Below the pieces are notes generated by a model, which did not search any database, was not told where the DNA came from, and saw nothing but the letters and a program-made list of their open reading frames with translations. A program made the translations under genes and the position numbers. This document shows, piece after piece, positions 1-8,601 of a DNA stretch of 34,211 nucleotides. The stretch is from an uncultured Treponema sp. (GTDB taxonomy: Bacteria > Spirochaetota > Spirochaetia > Treponematales > Treponemataceae). Within the stretch, counting starts at the first letter, position 1. Each line of letters opens with the position of its first letter. The stretch covers positions 1 through 34,211 of the forward strand of contig CAJPOF010000018.1 in the NCBI GenBank assembly GCA_905372235.1, in the 5' to 3' direction.

Positions 1-1869
1 ATTAAAGCCCGCTTTTCGGTTCAGTCGCTTGTTACGATTGCGTTGCTTTTGGCTCTGGGAATCATGCTGATTTTCATAAAAAAGCAAAAAAACATTCTTA
101 TGTTCAGACAAGAGCAAAAAGAACGTTCGATGCTTCTTGCCGAAGAAGTAAAACAATGCTCCAAAGATTTGACACGATTATGCCGCCTTTTTGCCGTTAC
201 CGGCGGAAAAGAAACGTACCGCACACAATATTTCGACCTTGTAAAATGGCGTAATGGGGATGCGGCTCGCCCCGAAACCGTAAATCCCAAACTTTTTCCC
301 GGACGAAAAATCAGCCAAATCGACTTGCTTAAAGAATTCGGCTGCTCGGACAAAGAACTTTCTCTTTTGCGCACGGCAACAGACGAGTCGGAGGAATTGG
401 TAAAACGTGAAGACCAAGCGATGGAAAGCATCCGGAAAAATGCGGTTGCAAGCGGTCCTGCAAAACCCGAAATCGGTGAAACTGCTGACGATTTTGCCGT
501 GCGAATTTTGCACGACGACCTCTACCAAAAGCAAACCGAAAAAATCATGAAGCCGATAAACGAGTTCTACGATGTAATCGAACGGCGGACAAGCGCAGAA
601 AGTGCAAAGGCAAACCATATCCTTGACTTTTACCAGACGCTTTCGTTTGTTTTTATTGCACTTGTAATCGTCTCTCTTGTGCATTTGGTTTTCTTTTTGA
701 ATTCCGCCGTTATAGAAAAAATTCTACAAACCGAAAAAAATCTGAAAAACATTGCCGAAGGCGACGGAGACTTGACCGTTTCGCTTCCGGTAAAAGGCAC
801 AAACGAAATTGCGATGCTTTCCGAGTCCTTCAATAAGACGATGGAAAAATTGAGGAAAACGATTTCAGAAGTAAAAGAGCAAGCATCTTCTCTCAAAGAT
901 GCGGAAGAAAGTCTTGCAGCCAATATGGCGGAAACGGCGGCTTCCGTGCATCAAATCACGACAAACGTTCAGTACGCAAAGGCGCAAACGCACAAGCAGG
1001 CGGAAAGCGTTACCGAAACCACGGCGGCGGTAGAGCAAATCATCAAGTCAATCGAAAAACTTGACGAAAGCATAGAAACACAGGCATCGAGCGTTGCCTC
1101 TTCATCTTCCTCTATAGAAGAGATGACGGCGAACATCGCATCCGTTACGAAAATGCTTGAAAAGAGCGAGGCGATGATTCTTGACCTGGCACGGGCAACG
1201 AACGACGGAAAAGAATCTCTTGAGGAATCGAACGGCATAACCCGAAAGATCGCAGAAGAGTCGGGCGGACTTATGGAAGCGTCCGGAATAATTCAGAACA
1301 TCGCAAGCCAAACTAACCTTCTTGCGATGAATGCGGCGATTGAAGCGGCACACGCAGGCGAATCAGGAAAAGGATTTGCGGTCGTTGCTGACGAAATCCG
1401 AAAACTTGCCGAAGAGGCAGGCTCGCAGGGAAAAAATATCACGCTTACACTCAAAAATCTCGGCGAAGAAATCGACACGCTCAACAATGCGGCGCACACA
1501 GCCGGCGAAAAGTTCGCGATGATTTTTTCGCTTGCGGAACAGGTGCAGGAAATGAGCGCGCGGCTTACCGAAGCGATGCGCGAGCAGGAAAACGGCAGCC
1601 GCGAAGTGCTTAAAGCCATCAAAAACATCAACACGGTAACGCAGGAAGTGCAGACAGGTTCGGAAGAAATGCTCAAGGGCGGAAAAATCGTCGCCGGCGA
1701 AATGCACGAACTCGATTCACTTACAAAAGCAATTCTCGAAAGCATGAACGAAATGGCAGCCGGTGCCATACAAATCAACAACGCTGTGCAAGAAGTCAAC
1801 GACATCACGCAGCAAAACAAAACCAGCATCGAAACACTCGCAGGTGAAATCGGAAACTTCGTCGTTTAG
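1..1869 (+). CDS. Methyl-accepting chemotaxis protein (5' end cut by window edge)
   Basis: Transmembrane chemoreceptor that signals to CheA/CheW. The reading frame is open from base 1, where the residues FSVQSLVTIALLLALGIMLI form the first membrane helix, so only a few N-terminal residues are missing. About 180 periplasmic residues with no recognised ligand domain follow. A second membrane helix (FIALVIVSLVHLVFF, near base 650) leads to a HAMP domain and a long coiled-coil signalling domain. The signalling tip is intact around bases 1290-1420 (IASQTNLLAMNAAIEAAHAG, then GKGFAVVADEIRKLAEEA). There is no C-terminal CheR/CheB tethering pentapeptide; the protein ends GEIGNFVV. The family is certain; the ligand is unknown. 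Confidence 0.95.
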   Translation: MKARFSVQSLVTIALLLALGIMLIFIKKQKNILMFRQEQKERSMLLAEEVKQCSKDLTRLCRLFAVTGGKETYRTQYFDLVKWRNGDAARPETVNPKLFPGRKISQIDLLKEFGCSDKELSLLRTATDESEELVKREDQAMESIRKNAVASGPAKPEIGETADDFAVRILHDDLYQKQTEKIMKPINEFYDVIERRTSAESAKANHILDFYQTLSFVFIALVIVSLVHLVFFLNSAVIEKILQTEKNLKNIAEGDGDLTVSLPVKGTNEIAMLSESFNKTMEKLRKTISEVKEQASSLKDAEESLAANMAETAASVHQITTNVQYAKAQTHKQAESVTETTAAVEQIIKSIEKLDESIETQASSVASSSSSIEEMTANIASVTKMLEKSEAMILDLARATNDGKESLEESNGITRKIAEESGGLMEASGIIQNIASQTNLLAMNAAIEAAHAGESGKGFAVVADEIRKLAEEAGSQGKNITLTLKNLGEEIDTLNNAAHTAGEKFAMIFSLAEQVQEMSARLTEAMREQENGSREVLKAIKNINTVTQEVQTGSEEMLKGGKIVAGEMHELDSLTKAILESMNEMAAGAIQINNAVQEVNDITQQNKTSIETLAGEIGNFVV

Positions 1870-1910
1870 CAGAAGGATTTTTTCTGAATCAGGGCGCAAA
1901 CGCTTCTTGC

Positions 1911-2005
1911 AAACCGGCTTTGCGCGGTTCCGCTATTCGCTCCATTCCTCCATTCGCTTGCCGCTCATTTCGGAACGCGCACAGCGCGCCGCTCCAATCC
2001 GGCGC
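1911..2005 (+). repeat. Dispersed GC-rich repeat, copy A
   Basis: The gene-free stretch 1870-2265 begins with this element. It has inverted arms GTTCCG (1927-1932) and CGGAAC (1971-1976) around CATTCCTCCATTCGCT-like sequence. A clearly related copy with the same arms and core lies at 33953-34050, and an inverted partial copy at 34131-34154. Copies A and B both sit just downstream of a gene on the plus strand. The role is unknown; it could be a REP-like element or an RNA hairpin. Bases 2006-2190 show nothing recognisable. Confidence 0.55.
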
Positions 2006-2192
2006 AGGACAAATTTTCCGATATTTACGGGTCTTCCGATTTTCTATTGGGTGGTCGCATATCTACAAGCGAAAAATGTTGCGTCGATTTTCAATAAAAT
2101 TTTCCCGTCCCTCGATGAGTTTTCGACCATCGCCGGCAGTGGAAACGCCCTGAAAATCCTCCTGCGACAAAAACCGCAAACAAATTATTTCG

Positions 2193-2236
2193 TTGACAAA
2201 AAATACAACGCCATGTTACATTGTATGCAATATAAT
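2193..2236 (+). promoter_or_regulatory. Candidate promoter and operator of the glutathione peroxidase gene
   Basis: A perfect -35 (TTGACA, 2193-2198) is followed after 17 bp by a poor -10 (TTACAT, 2216-2221). A TATAAT is also present at 2231-2236. An interrupted palindrome overlaps them: TTAcATTG, then four bases, then CAATaTAA (2216-2235). A related palindrome precedes the next gene. A regulator binding here is inferred, not shown. Confidence 0.4.
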
Positions 2237-2265
2237 TTTATCTGATATTTTCGTAAGGGGATATT

Positions 2266-2739
2266 ATGGTGTTCTATGATTTTAATGTAAAGGCACTTGA
2301 CGGAACGTCGGTTTCGATGGGCGATTACAAGGGAAAAATTGTGCTGGTGGTGAACACGGCTACAGAATGCGGTTTTACACCGCAATACGAAGGGCTTCAG
2401 GCTCTTTATGATAAATTCAAGGAGGAGGGATTTGAAATTCTTGATTTTCCGTGCAACCAGTTTTTAGGACAGGCTCCCGGCTCTAATGAGGAAATTCACA
2501 ACTTTTGCACGAGACGATTCGGAATAAAATTTCCGCAGTTTGCAAAAATCGATGTGAACGGACCGAACGCAGATCCGCTTTTTACGTTTCTTAAAAAAGA
2601 GGCGCGAGGGCGGTTCGGATCAAGAATAAAATGGAATTTCACAAAATTCCTTGTCGATAGGAACGGAAAAGTGCTACGGCGATTTGCACCTACCGATCCG
2701 CCTGAAAAAATCGAACGCATTATAAACGCACTTTTGTAG
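2266..2739 (+). CDS. gpx: Glutathione peroxidase-family thiol peroxidase (Cys type)
   Basis: Reduces hydrogen peroxide and organic hydroperoxides in the cytoplasm. The protein has 157 residues, typical for bacterial members. Family motifs are present in order: NTATECGFTPQY with the peroxidatic Cys35, FPCNQFLGQ with the catalytic Gln69, and KWNF with Trp123 and Asn124. Cys81 (NFCTRRFGIKFP) sits where yeast Gpx3 has its resolving cysteine, so a 2-Cys, thioredoxin-dependent mechanism is likelier than use of glutathione. Residue 35 is Cys (TGC), not selenocysteine. The start is supported by the ribosome site AAGGGGAT a few bases upstream. The next gene is also a thiol-redox gene, which fits an oxidative-stress role. 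Confidence 0.93.
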   Translation: MVFYDFNVKALDGTSVSMGDYKGKIVLVVNTATECGFTPQYEGLQALYDKFKEEGFEILDFPCNQFLGQAPGSNEEIHNFCTRRFGIKFPQFAKIDVNGPNADPLFTFLKKEARGRFGSRIKWNFTKFLVDRNGKVLRRFAPTDPPEKIERIINALL

Positions 2740-2820
2740 GCTAAAAATGCAAGTTTTTGCAAATTGACGGATTTGCGCACTTTTTGAAACACAAGCGAAA
2801 AATCGCTTTAATAAATGCGG

Positions 2821-2851
2821 CTGTCCAGAAGTCGGTTACTTTTTTGGACAG
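2821..2851 (+). terminator. Possible weak terminator after the peroxidase gene
   Basis: Arms CTGTCCA (2821-2827) and TGGACAG (2845-2851) enclose a 17-base loop and are followed by TTTCTTAAA. The stem is short and the T tract imperfect, so this is only a candidate. Confidence 0.3.
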
Positions 2852-2902
2852 TTTCTTAAACGGATTTTCCCAGCCGCTAATTTTTGCGACTGAAAACAAA
2901 TA

Positions 2903-2918
2903 TTACATTTTTATGTAA
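2903..2918 (+). promoter_or_regulatory. Perfect palindrome upstream of the CcdA-TlpA gene
   Basis: TTACAT, four T, ATGTAA forms a perfect 16-bp dyad about 30 bases before the start codon. It resembles the TTACAT...ATGCAA dyad overlapping the peroxidase promoter at 2216-2235, which suggests a shared regulator. No regulator gene is in the window. Confidence 0.35.
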
Positions 2919-2948
2919 CTTATCACAGCTATAGGATATTTTTATCGT

Positions 2949-4160
2949 ATGAATTCAGTAGATTTTACAAACATTGGTCTATTTACATCGTTCCTGCAAG
3001 GAATCTTCAGTTTCGCATCTCCATGCGTATTACCCCTTCTTCCCGTTTATTTCAGCTACCTTTCAGGTGGCGGCGAAATCGGAAAAAACGGCGAAGCCAA
3101 TTTTAACAGACGCAAAGTCATAGTGAACACGCTTTTCTTTGCGCTGGGAATCGGTGCGACATTTTTCATTCTTGGATTGGGAGCGTCGGCATTCGGAAAA
3201 TTCATCGCAAAAAACACCACGATATTTTCCATAATCGGCGGACTTCTCATAATCGCATTCGGGCTTTTGCAGCTCGGGCTTTTCGGTTCAAACTCGTTCT
3301 TGCAAAGGGAAAGGCGGCTTCCTCTGAATATGTCAAAATTGCAGGCATCTCCGCTTGCCGCCCTTCTGCTTGGATTTGTGTTCAGTTTTGCATGGACTCC
3401 GTGCGTCGGTCCTGCCCTCGCCTCGATTCTTGTGCTTACGTCGGACGCGGCAACAAGAACGAACGGAATGATATACATTCTTTTTTATACGCTTGGATTT
3501 GCGCTGCCATTCGTCGTAACAGGATTTTTCGTGTCGTCAATGTTGAATTTCTTCAGAAAACACAAAGGAATCGTAAAATGGACTGCAAGAATCGGTGGTC
3601 TTCTTATGGTCGGAATCGGGCTTTTCATGACAATAAGCGGAATCGTTTCTATCAAGAAAAAACAGGCGGCTGAAAACGCTTCGAACAAAGTCATGGTTTC
3701 GCAAAAAAAGCGGCAGGCTCCGCCCGCCCCCGAATTCTCTCTTTACGACCAATACGGAGTTCAGTGGACGCTTTCGGAACTCAAGGGAAAAGCCATTATT
3801 CTTAATTTTTGGGCGACATGGTGTCCGCCGTGCAGGCAGGAAATGCCGCATTTTCAAAGTGTGTTCGAAGAAATTATGGAAAATCCCGATTCCAACGTAC
3901 TCATTCTTTCGGTTGCGACTCCGGGTCTTTACCGTGAAAAAGAAGTGCCGGACATAATAAAATTCCTTGAGACAAATGGATATTCGTATCCGTGCCTGAT
4001 GGATCACAGCGGAATCGTCCCCGAGAAATATCACATATCGGCGTTCCCGACAACATACCTGATAAACGGAAACGGAGAAATTCAGAATGTCATCGTGGGT
4101 GGAATTTCCGAAGGAAGGCTAAAAGCGTTGGTTGATGAAGGGTTAAATTCTTTGAACTAG
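2949..4160 (+). CDS. CcdA-TlpA fusion: membrane electron carrier with periplasmic thioredoxin domain
   Basis: Carries reducing equivalents from cytoplasmic thioredoxin across the inner membrane to a periplasmic thioredoxin-like domain. The N-terminal ~235 residues are a six-helix CcdA/DsbD-type domain with its two essential cysteines, Cys26 (FASPCVLPLLP) and Cys152 (AWTPCVGP). A short linker rich in Lys and Pro follows. Residues ~258-403 form a TlpA/ResA-like domain with the active site WCPPC (291-295) and the cis-proline motif AFPTTYLI. At 403 residues this is a natural fusion of two usually separate proteins. The substrate is unknown; disulfide reduction, cytochrome maturation or repair of metal-site cysteines are options. 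Campylobacter iron loci of the P19 type also carry TlpA-like proteins, so a link to the iron genes here is possible but unproven. Confidence 0.92.
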   Translation: MNSVDFTNIGLFTSFLQGIFSFASPCVLPLLPVYFSYLSGGGEIGKNGEANFNRRKVIVNTLFFALGIGATFFILGLGASAFGKFIAKNTTIFSIIGGLLIIAFGLLQLGLFGSNSFLQRERRLPLNMSKLQASPLAALLLGFVFSFAWTPCVGPALASILVLTSDAATRTNGMIYILFYTLGFALPFVVTGFFVSSMLNFFRKHKGIVKWTARIGGLLMVGIGLFMTISGIVSIKKKQAAENASNKVMVSQKKRQAPPAPEFSLYDQYGVQWTLSELKGKAIILNFWATWCPPCRQEMPHFQSVFEEIMENPDSNVLILSVATPGLYREKEVPDIIKFLETNGYSYPCLMDHSGIVPEKYHISAFPTTYLINGNGEIQNVIVGGISEGRLKALVDEGLNSLN

Positions 4161-4278
4161 AGAACTTTACAAAACGAGTGTGTAATAAAAAGCGGTTAAT
4201 TTCCAGACACACCGTAGAGCCTAAATCAAGAAAACCGTTCAAAAACTGAAATTTTGGAACAGCCACTTTATAAAATCG

Positions 4279-4325
4279 AAATGCCCCAAGGCTCGGCACA
4301 AAGCGAATCTTGGGGCATTTTTTTA
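4279..4325 (+). terminator. Rho-independent terminator, possibly bidirectional
   Basis: A 12-bp perfect stem, AAATGCCCCAAG (4279-4290) with CTTGGGGCATTT (4309-4320), is followed by a run of T on the plus strand. It ends the CcdA-TlpA transcript. The EAL gene converges on it from the other side, but the T tract in that direction is weaker. Confidence 0.85.
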
Positions 4326-4340
4326 TCGATTTGGAGCGGA

Positions 4341-6551
4341 CTACAACCCTCTGTCAAGGCAGAATATTTTGATGTAAAGCCACACACAATCCGAGCCTGC
4401 GACTTTGAAAGTATGGACTATACCTCTCATTTTGCAAAAATCTTCTTTCATTCGTCGCCTGTATTCTATGACTGTTGTGTCTTCCACGCCACCAAAACTG
4501 TCCAAGAGCCGTTCCCTGTCCAAAGTTTTAAGAAACTTTTCCCTGTCCCCCTCATAAACAAGGTCGTTTGCCAAGGATTTTATGGCATCGGAATAGCATG
4601 ATGGGTCAAGAGACGTTTCGATACACCAGTCGCCGTTTTCGGTAAAATCCGTGATTTTGTCCTCCGTCAGATTTATCATGAGCGTATATAGAACGGGTTT
4701 GTTGAATCCGTGGTTGAACTCGCTTATATGTTCCTCGATAAGTCCCGGTTCATTCGCACTTTCCTGAACGGAATCCAAAATCTCCATTTCAAGCAATTTT
4801 TCGAAAGTCTCCGCCGGAACTGGCTTGGAATAAAAGAAGCCCTGAATGTTGTCGCAACCTATGTTCTTCAGAAACTGAACTTGCCGTTCGTTCTCAACGC
4901 CTTCCGCCGTAACCTGAATCCCCAGTTCCTGCGCCAAAGAAATCGTATGCTCTATCAGCCGGTTTCCGTCGAATTCCCCGATAAAATCCACAAGGCTCTT
5001 GTCAAGCTTCATCGTGTCGAAATGGAGCATATTCAACGACGCAAGCGAAGAATATCCCGTTCCAAAATCGTCCATGTGAAGCGAAAATCCAAGGGCATGG
5101 AATTTATCGATGGCATCTTTCACGGATTCCTCGGCAATTGCGGCGGATTCGGTTATTTCGATGGGAACCCATTTCGGCTCGATTCCGATGACTTCCGTTA
5201 TCCGCTTATACTGGTCGGCAACACCCTTGTAATAAAGGCTAGCCCTTGAAAGATTCACCGATATGGGGACAATCCGTTTTCCGCTGTCGAGCCAGTGCTT
5301 TTGGAAAATGCATACGTTCCTGAAAATGTGTTCGTCAAGTTTTCGGATTATGTTGTTTCTCTCAAAGAGCATTATAAAATCGCTCGGACGAATAATCGTG
5401 CCGTCTTCCTTTATCCAGCGGACAAGAGCTTCCGCCCCGACGATTCGCTTTGTCTTGGGCGTATATTTTGGCTGAAACCATACGTTGAACTCTTTTTTTA
5501 ATATTGCGTTCTCAAAGGAATCTATGAGTTCTTTTTCGTGTACCAGCCTGTTTATGTCTTCCTCGTTGAAAAATGCGTAGTCAATGTCCTGCTGATTTTT
5601 TGCGTTGTGCTTTGCGGTTATCGCCTCATTGTAAGACATTTCGATTTTTTTACCCGGAGACCATTTAGAGATTCCGAAATACGGCTTAATCTGCGGCAAA
5701 TCCAGGTCAATGGAAATTATCATCAGCATCACGGAAATGTCTTTGAGTTTTTCGATTATTTTTTCTTCGTCCGTTGTGGGAATGAAAATTATGTAATGGT
5801 CTGCGTTTATGTGCGCGGCAAGATCGCCTTTGTCTTTGTCGATTGAAAGCAATATACATTCCCAAATGTTTTTTATAACATCATCGCCGCGGGTAACTCC
5901 GCATATCGAATTGATTGCTTTGAACGAATGAATGTCAAGGCATATTATCGAGCCGGGGATTCCCTGTTCCTTGAGTTTTTCCTTGAACTTTATATAGTTG
6001 TAGCCGTGCGTAAGCGGGTCGGAATAAGCGTATTTTTCCAGTTCTTTTTTTATAAGTTCGTCATCGCTTTCCCTAAGTTTGGTGTTGTCTTTTACAATGG
6101 AAAGAGCGTAGATTTCGCCCGCCTCGTTTTTTGTAAGAAGAAAACGTTGATTGAAAAAGATTTTTCTGCCTTTCGCAATCTCCGCCCAGTAATCTATCAC
6201 CAGCTCCCGTCGTCCTTCCTCATAGATTTCAAGCAAAGTGTCCCTCAAGTTCAGTATGTTCCGGAGCGGTTTTTGAGTAAGGTCGGGAATCATCGTTTTT
6301 GACCATCTGTAAACAAAATCCGAGAATTTGCACGGAGCAGAAAGCCCAAGGTATTCGGGAACGGAGAGAAAATTATTCTCATCGTCCCGGAAGAAAAAAT
6401 CGTTCTCGATTAAATCCTTGGACACATTAACATCATAGAATGAGACCGCATCCGAAACTATCGCATTCCTAAACTGCGTCTCGTAAAATAAAGCCCTTCG
6501 TAACTGCCGCAAAGAATCGCCTTTCGCCTTCTTTTTATGCTCCGTATCCAT
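4341..6551 (-). CDS. Degenerate GGDEF plus EAL protein, likely c-di-GMP phosphodiesterase
   Basis: Predicted to hydrolyse cyclic di-GMP in the cytoplasm; no signal peptide or membrane helix is seen. Residues 1-165 look like a PAS-type sensor region. Residues ~170-335 are a GGDEF domain whose active-site loop is degenerate (INADHY in place of GGDEF), so cyclase activity is unlikely. Residues ~340-585 are an EAL domain with its key residues kept: EAL (374-376), Asn433, Glu465/Glu468, DDFGTG (494-499), Lys516 and Glu550 in AEGVE. About 150 further residues (VIEYRRRM, FKVAG, WLYIKIF) look like a C-terminal PAS-like fold. A weak ribosome site (AGGA) lies about 11 bases before ATG. The gene is alone on its strand. 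Output could be motility or attachment. Confidence 0.92.
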   Translation of the reverse strand: MDTEHKKKAKGDSLRQLRRALFYETQFRNAIVSDAVSFYDVNVSKDLIENDFFFRDDENNFLSVPEYLGLSAPCKFSDFVYRWSKTMIPDLTQKPLRNILNLRDTLLEIYEEGRRELVIDYWAEIAKGRKIFFNQRFLLTKNEAGEIYALSIVKDNTKLRESDDELIKKELEKYAYSDPLTHGYNYIKFKEKLKEQGIPGSIICLDIHSFKAINSICGVTRGDDVIKNIWECILLSIDKDKGDLAAHINADHYIIFIPTTDEEKIIEKLKDISVMLMIISIDLDLPQIKPYFGISKWSPGKKIEMSYNEAITAKHNAKNQQDIDYAFFNEEDINRLVHEKELIDSFENAILKKEFNVWFQPKYTPKTKRIVGAEALVRWIKEDGTIIRPSDFIMLFERNNIIRKLDEHIFRNVCIFQKHWLDSGKRIVPISVNLSRASLYYKGVADQYKRITEVIGIEPKWVPIEITESAAIAEESVKDAIDKFHALGFSLHMDDFGTGYSSLASLNMLHFDTMKLDKSLVDFIGEFDGNRLIEHTISLAQELGIQVTAEGVENERQVQFLKNIGCDNIQGFFYSKPVPAETFEKLLEMEILDSVQESANEPGLIEEHISEFNHGFNKPVLYTLMINLTEDKITDFTENGDWCIETSLDPSCYSDAIKSLANDLVYEGDREKFLKTLDRERLLDSFGGVEDTTVIEYRRRMKEDFCKMRGIVHTFKVAGSDCVWLYIKIFCLDRGL

Positions 6552-6586
6552 AACAAAATAATCCTGAATAAATCTCTATGACTGAT

Positions 6587-6595
6587 ATTCTAGCA
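6587..6595 (-). promoter_or_regulatory. Candidate extended -10 promoter for the EAL gene
   Basis: On the minus strand TGC precedes TAGAAT, an extended -10 element, about 35 bases upstream of the start codon. A TTGACT lies upstream at 6614-6619, but the 21-bp spacing is too long for a classical pair. Confidence 0.4.
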
Positions 6596-6726
6596 CCAAA
6601 TTTTTATAAAGAAAGTCAAGAAAACTGGAAAAATTTAACATTTTTTATATAGATCCTTGGCATAAATCTGACGGATTTTTAAATTTTTCGCAAGGATTTT
6701 GCAATTTTTAATGAAAAAAGAATATG

Positions 6727-6755
6727 TTGCGTTCGCAAATAAAATGCGGTAGAAT
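6727..6755 (+). promoter_or_regulatory. Promoter of the lipoprotein operon
   Basis: -35 TTGCGT (6727-6732), 17-bp spacer, -10 TAGAAT (6750-6755). Transcription would start near 6762, beyond or at the first in-frame ATG (6765). This supports the second ATG (6777), which has GGAG six bases ahead of it, as the true start. Confidence 0.55.
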
Positions 6756-6776
6756 TTTGTTCGCATGGAGAATCTT

Positions 6777-7988
6777 ATGAGAAGAAAGTTAATTGCGAGC
6801 GCAAGTGCCGTTGTTTTGTTGATTTTTTCATCCTGCACATTCCAAGAAAAATATGATTATCAAAGAATAATGCAAAAGACGGAATTAAAATCTTTTGAAC
6901 ACCTGGAAAATCCGTTAATTCTGAGGATGTATATACCGCTTCAGTTCTCTTTGAAAATAAAGCCCGATTCCGTTCATACCAAAGGCTATAAAACAATATA
7001 TTTAATCTACGACTGGAAAAACGATATTTTTCATGATTTTGTATACTCCGATGTCTCCAACCCAATCGAAACTTTTTCGCAAGAATTGAAAGATTCTTCG
7101 GCGGTCACAAACCATTACTATATCTCCGGAGACAAATCAAAAGTAATCTGCCTGAATCCGTCCGGCGGAAAACCGACAGTAATCCCCATCCCTCAAATAG
7201 ATGAACATCCCGCTTATACTTCATGGGGTTTTTCACAATATCAGCCAAGCCGATTCGCCACAGTCTCTTCCCGATATTATGCAAAAAACGCAAGCGGCAA
7301 ATCGGAAAGATTAGGTTCGGTTTGGCTTTTGGATGCGGACACCGGATTTTCCCCCAAAAAAATAAACTATTCGGCGTCTTCATCATTTTGTCCGGAATAT
7401 TTAACCCAAGATTCGGACGAAAATTTTTGGCTTCTATACGATGACCCGGAACACGCCGAATTAAAAAATCTCTGCCGGCTGAATGTTGCCAGCGAAAAAT
7501 TTGAACCGCCCATAGTACAATTAAATAAAGTCGTCAATAAAAATTATAATTACGATTACACATTAAAATGCATAACCCCAGACCATCTGATTTTGGGAAA
7601 TCATGAAAGCGATTTGCAGCAATTTATAGTTACGGTAAATAAGTCTACTCACGAGACCAAGAAATGCTATCTTCCTTCGGGATTTTCAAAATATGCGCAT
7701 GCAGAAATGGTTTTTGTCAATGGCAAGGTTTATACATTTATCTCGGATAATTCCAAAGCTTCCGTTTATACTTTTGACCCGCATCTTACACAATTTTCCG
7801 ACAAATTGGCTGAAATCGATTCGAATTATCTTTCGGAATATAAAGTCAGAGGGTCAGGGATTTATTTTAGAAAAAGATTCCTTGCGGACGGCAAAATCTC
7901 ATTGGCTTTCTTTGACGTTACAGACCTTTCGCTAAAGACAGCAAAAACATTCACAACAGCGACTCTTATGGAAAAATTGGAAGAATAA
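6777..7988 (+). CDS. Predicted lipoprotein of unknown function
   Basis: I do not recognise a family. The protein (403 residues from this start) opens with a lipoprotein signal peptide, RRKLIASASAVVLLIFSSC, with the lipidated Cys at residue 20. An ATG four codons earlier is disfavoured because GGAG is ideally spaced for this one. The mature part is rich in Tyr, Ser, Lys and aromatic residues. It has repeated short segments such as SVWLLDADTG, NFWLLYDDPE and KVYTFISDNS, spaced like blades of a beta-propeller; that fold is only an impression. The next gene starts 4 bases after its stop, so the two are probably translated together and act together at the envelope. Confidence 0.7.
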   Translation: MRRKLIASASAVVLLIFSSCTFQEKYDYQRIMQKTELKSFEHLENPLILRMYIPLQFSLKIKPDSVHTKGYKTIYLIYDWKNDIFHDFVYSDVSNPIETFSQELKDSSAVTNHYYISGDKSKVICLNPSGGKPTVIPIPQIDEHPAYTSWGFSQYQPSRFATVSSRYYAKNASGKSERLGSVWLLDADTGFSPKKINYSASSSFCPEYLTQDSDENFWLLYDDPEHAELKNLCRLNVASEKFEPPIVQLNKVVNKNYNYDYTLKCITPDHLILGNHESDLQQFIVTVNKSTHETKKCYLPSGFSKYAHAEMVFVNGKVYTFISDNSKASVYTFDPHLTQFSDKLAEIDSNYLSEYKVRGSGIYFRKRFLADGKISLAFFDVTDLSLKTAKTFTTATLMEKLEE

Positions 7989-7992
7989 AGAT

Positions 7993-8571
7993 ATGAAGAA
8001 AAAAATATTTATTTCGGTGATTTTTGTTTTAATCTGTACGTCAGCATTCGCAAGATTTTCGATTAAACAGGAATTCTCCGCTGCAGGTTATATTTTCACG
8101 AAAAGCGTCGACCCATTCACCCCTGAATCAAATTATTTTAAGAGACAATGGACTCCCTTGACGACAAACATAATTTCAACCATGTGGGAATTCGATTCGG
8201 GCAACACCGAAAAGCTGTTCCATTTTTCGATAGGCTCTTTCGCGGGACTCTTTACATACAGATTTCCACTAGGCGTGTCATTCGGATTCAACTGGAAACT
8301 TACCGAAATGGGGTCGTTCCGTCTGGAACTGGACACAAACTTAAAAATAGGACCGGGATACAATATAATATACGGACTTTATTCCGGAATGTTCTGCATG
8401 GCAAGTGCAGATGTGATATGGATCAAAGCCCGTACAAGACAGGGAATCTTTTGGGGCGGCGGAATATCAACAGATCATCTTTTTAGCTATTCATATTATG
8501 AAAAATACGGCCACGATTTTTTTCATGAATACTCCATATCCCCACACATACTTGTAGGATTCAAATTTTAA
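7993..8571 (+). CDS. Secreted protein, possibly outer-membrane barrel-like, unknown
   Basis: 192 residues with a classical signal peptide (KKKIFISVIFVLICTSAFA, cleavage after residue ~20). The mature part has alternating hydrophobic and polar stretches rich in aromatic and Gly residues (FAGLFTYRFPLGVSFGFNW, TDHLFSYSYYEKYGHDFF). It ends in Phe (ILVGFKF), as many outer-membrane beta-barrel proteins do. There is no Cys lipobox. It is tightly coupled to the preceding lipoprotein gene, suggesting an envelope pair. Its function is unknown. Confidence 0.65.
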   Translation: MKKKIFISVIFVLICTSAFARFSIKQEFSAAGYIFTKSVDPFTPESNYFKRQWTPLTTNIISTMWEFDSGNTEKLFHFSIGSFAGLFTYRFPLGVSFGFNWKLTEMGSFRLELDTNLKIGPGYNIIYGLYSGMFCMASADVIWIKARTRQGIFWGGGISTDHLFSYSYYEKYGHDFFHEYSISPHILVGFKF

Positions 8572-8601
8572 GAATCATAAATAAATCTCAAGGAGTTTTT
8601 T

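Noticed and set aside
2266..2739. Selenocysteine insertion in the peroxidase
   Set aside because: Codon 35 is TGC, and the frame has no internal TGA.
6765..6776. Upstream ATG of the lipoprotein gene at 6765
   Set aside because: It sits at or ahead of the expected transcription start. The GGAG used by the ATG at 6777 lies within this segment.
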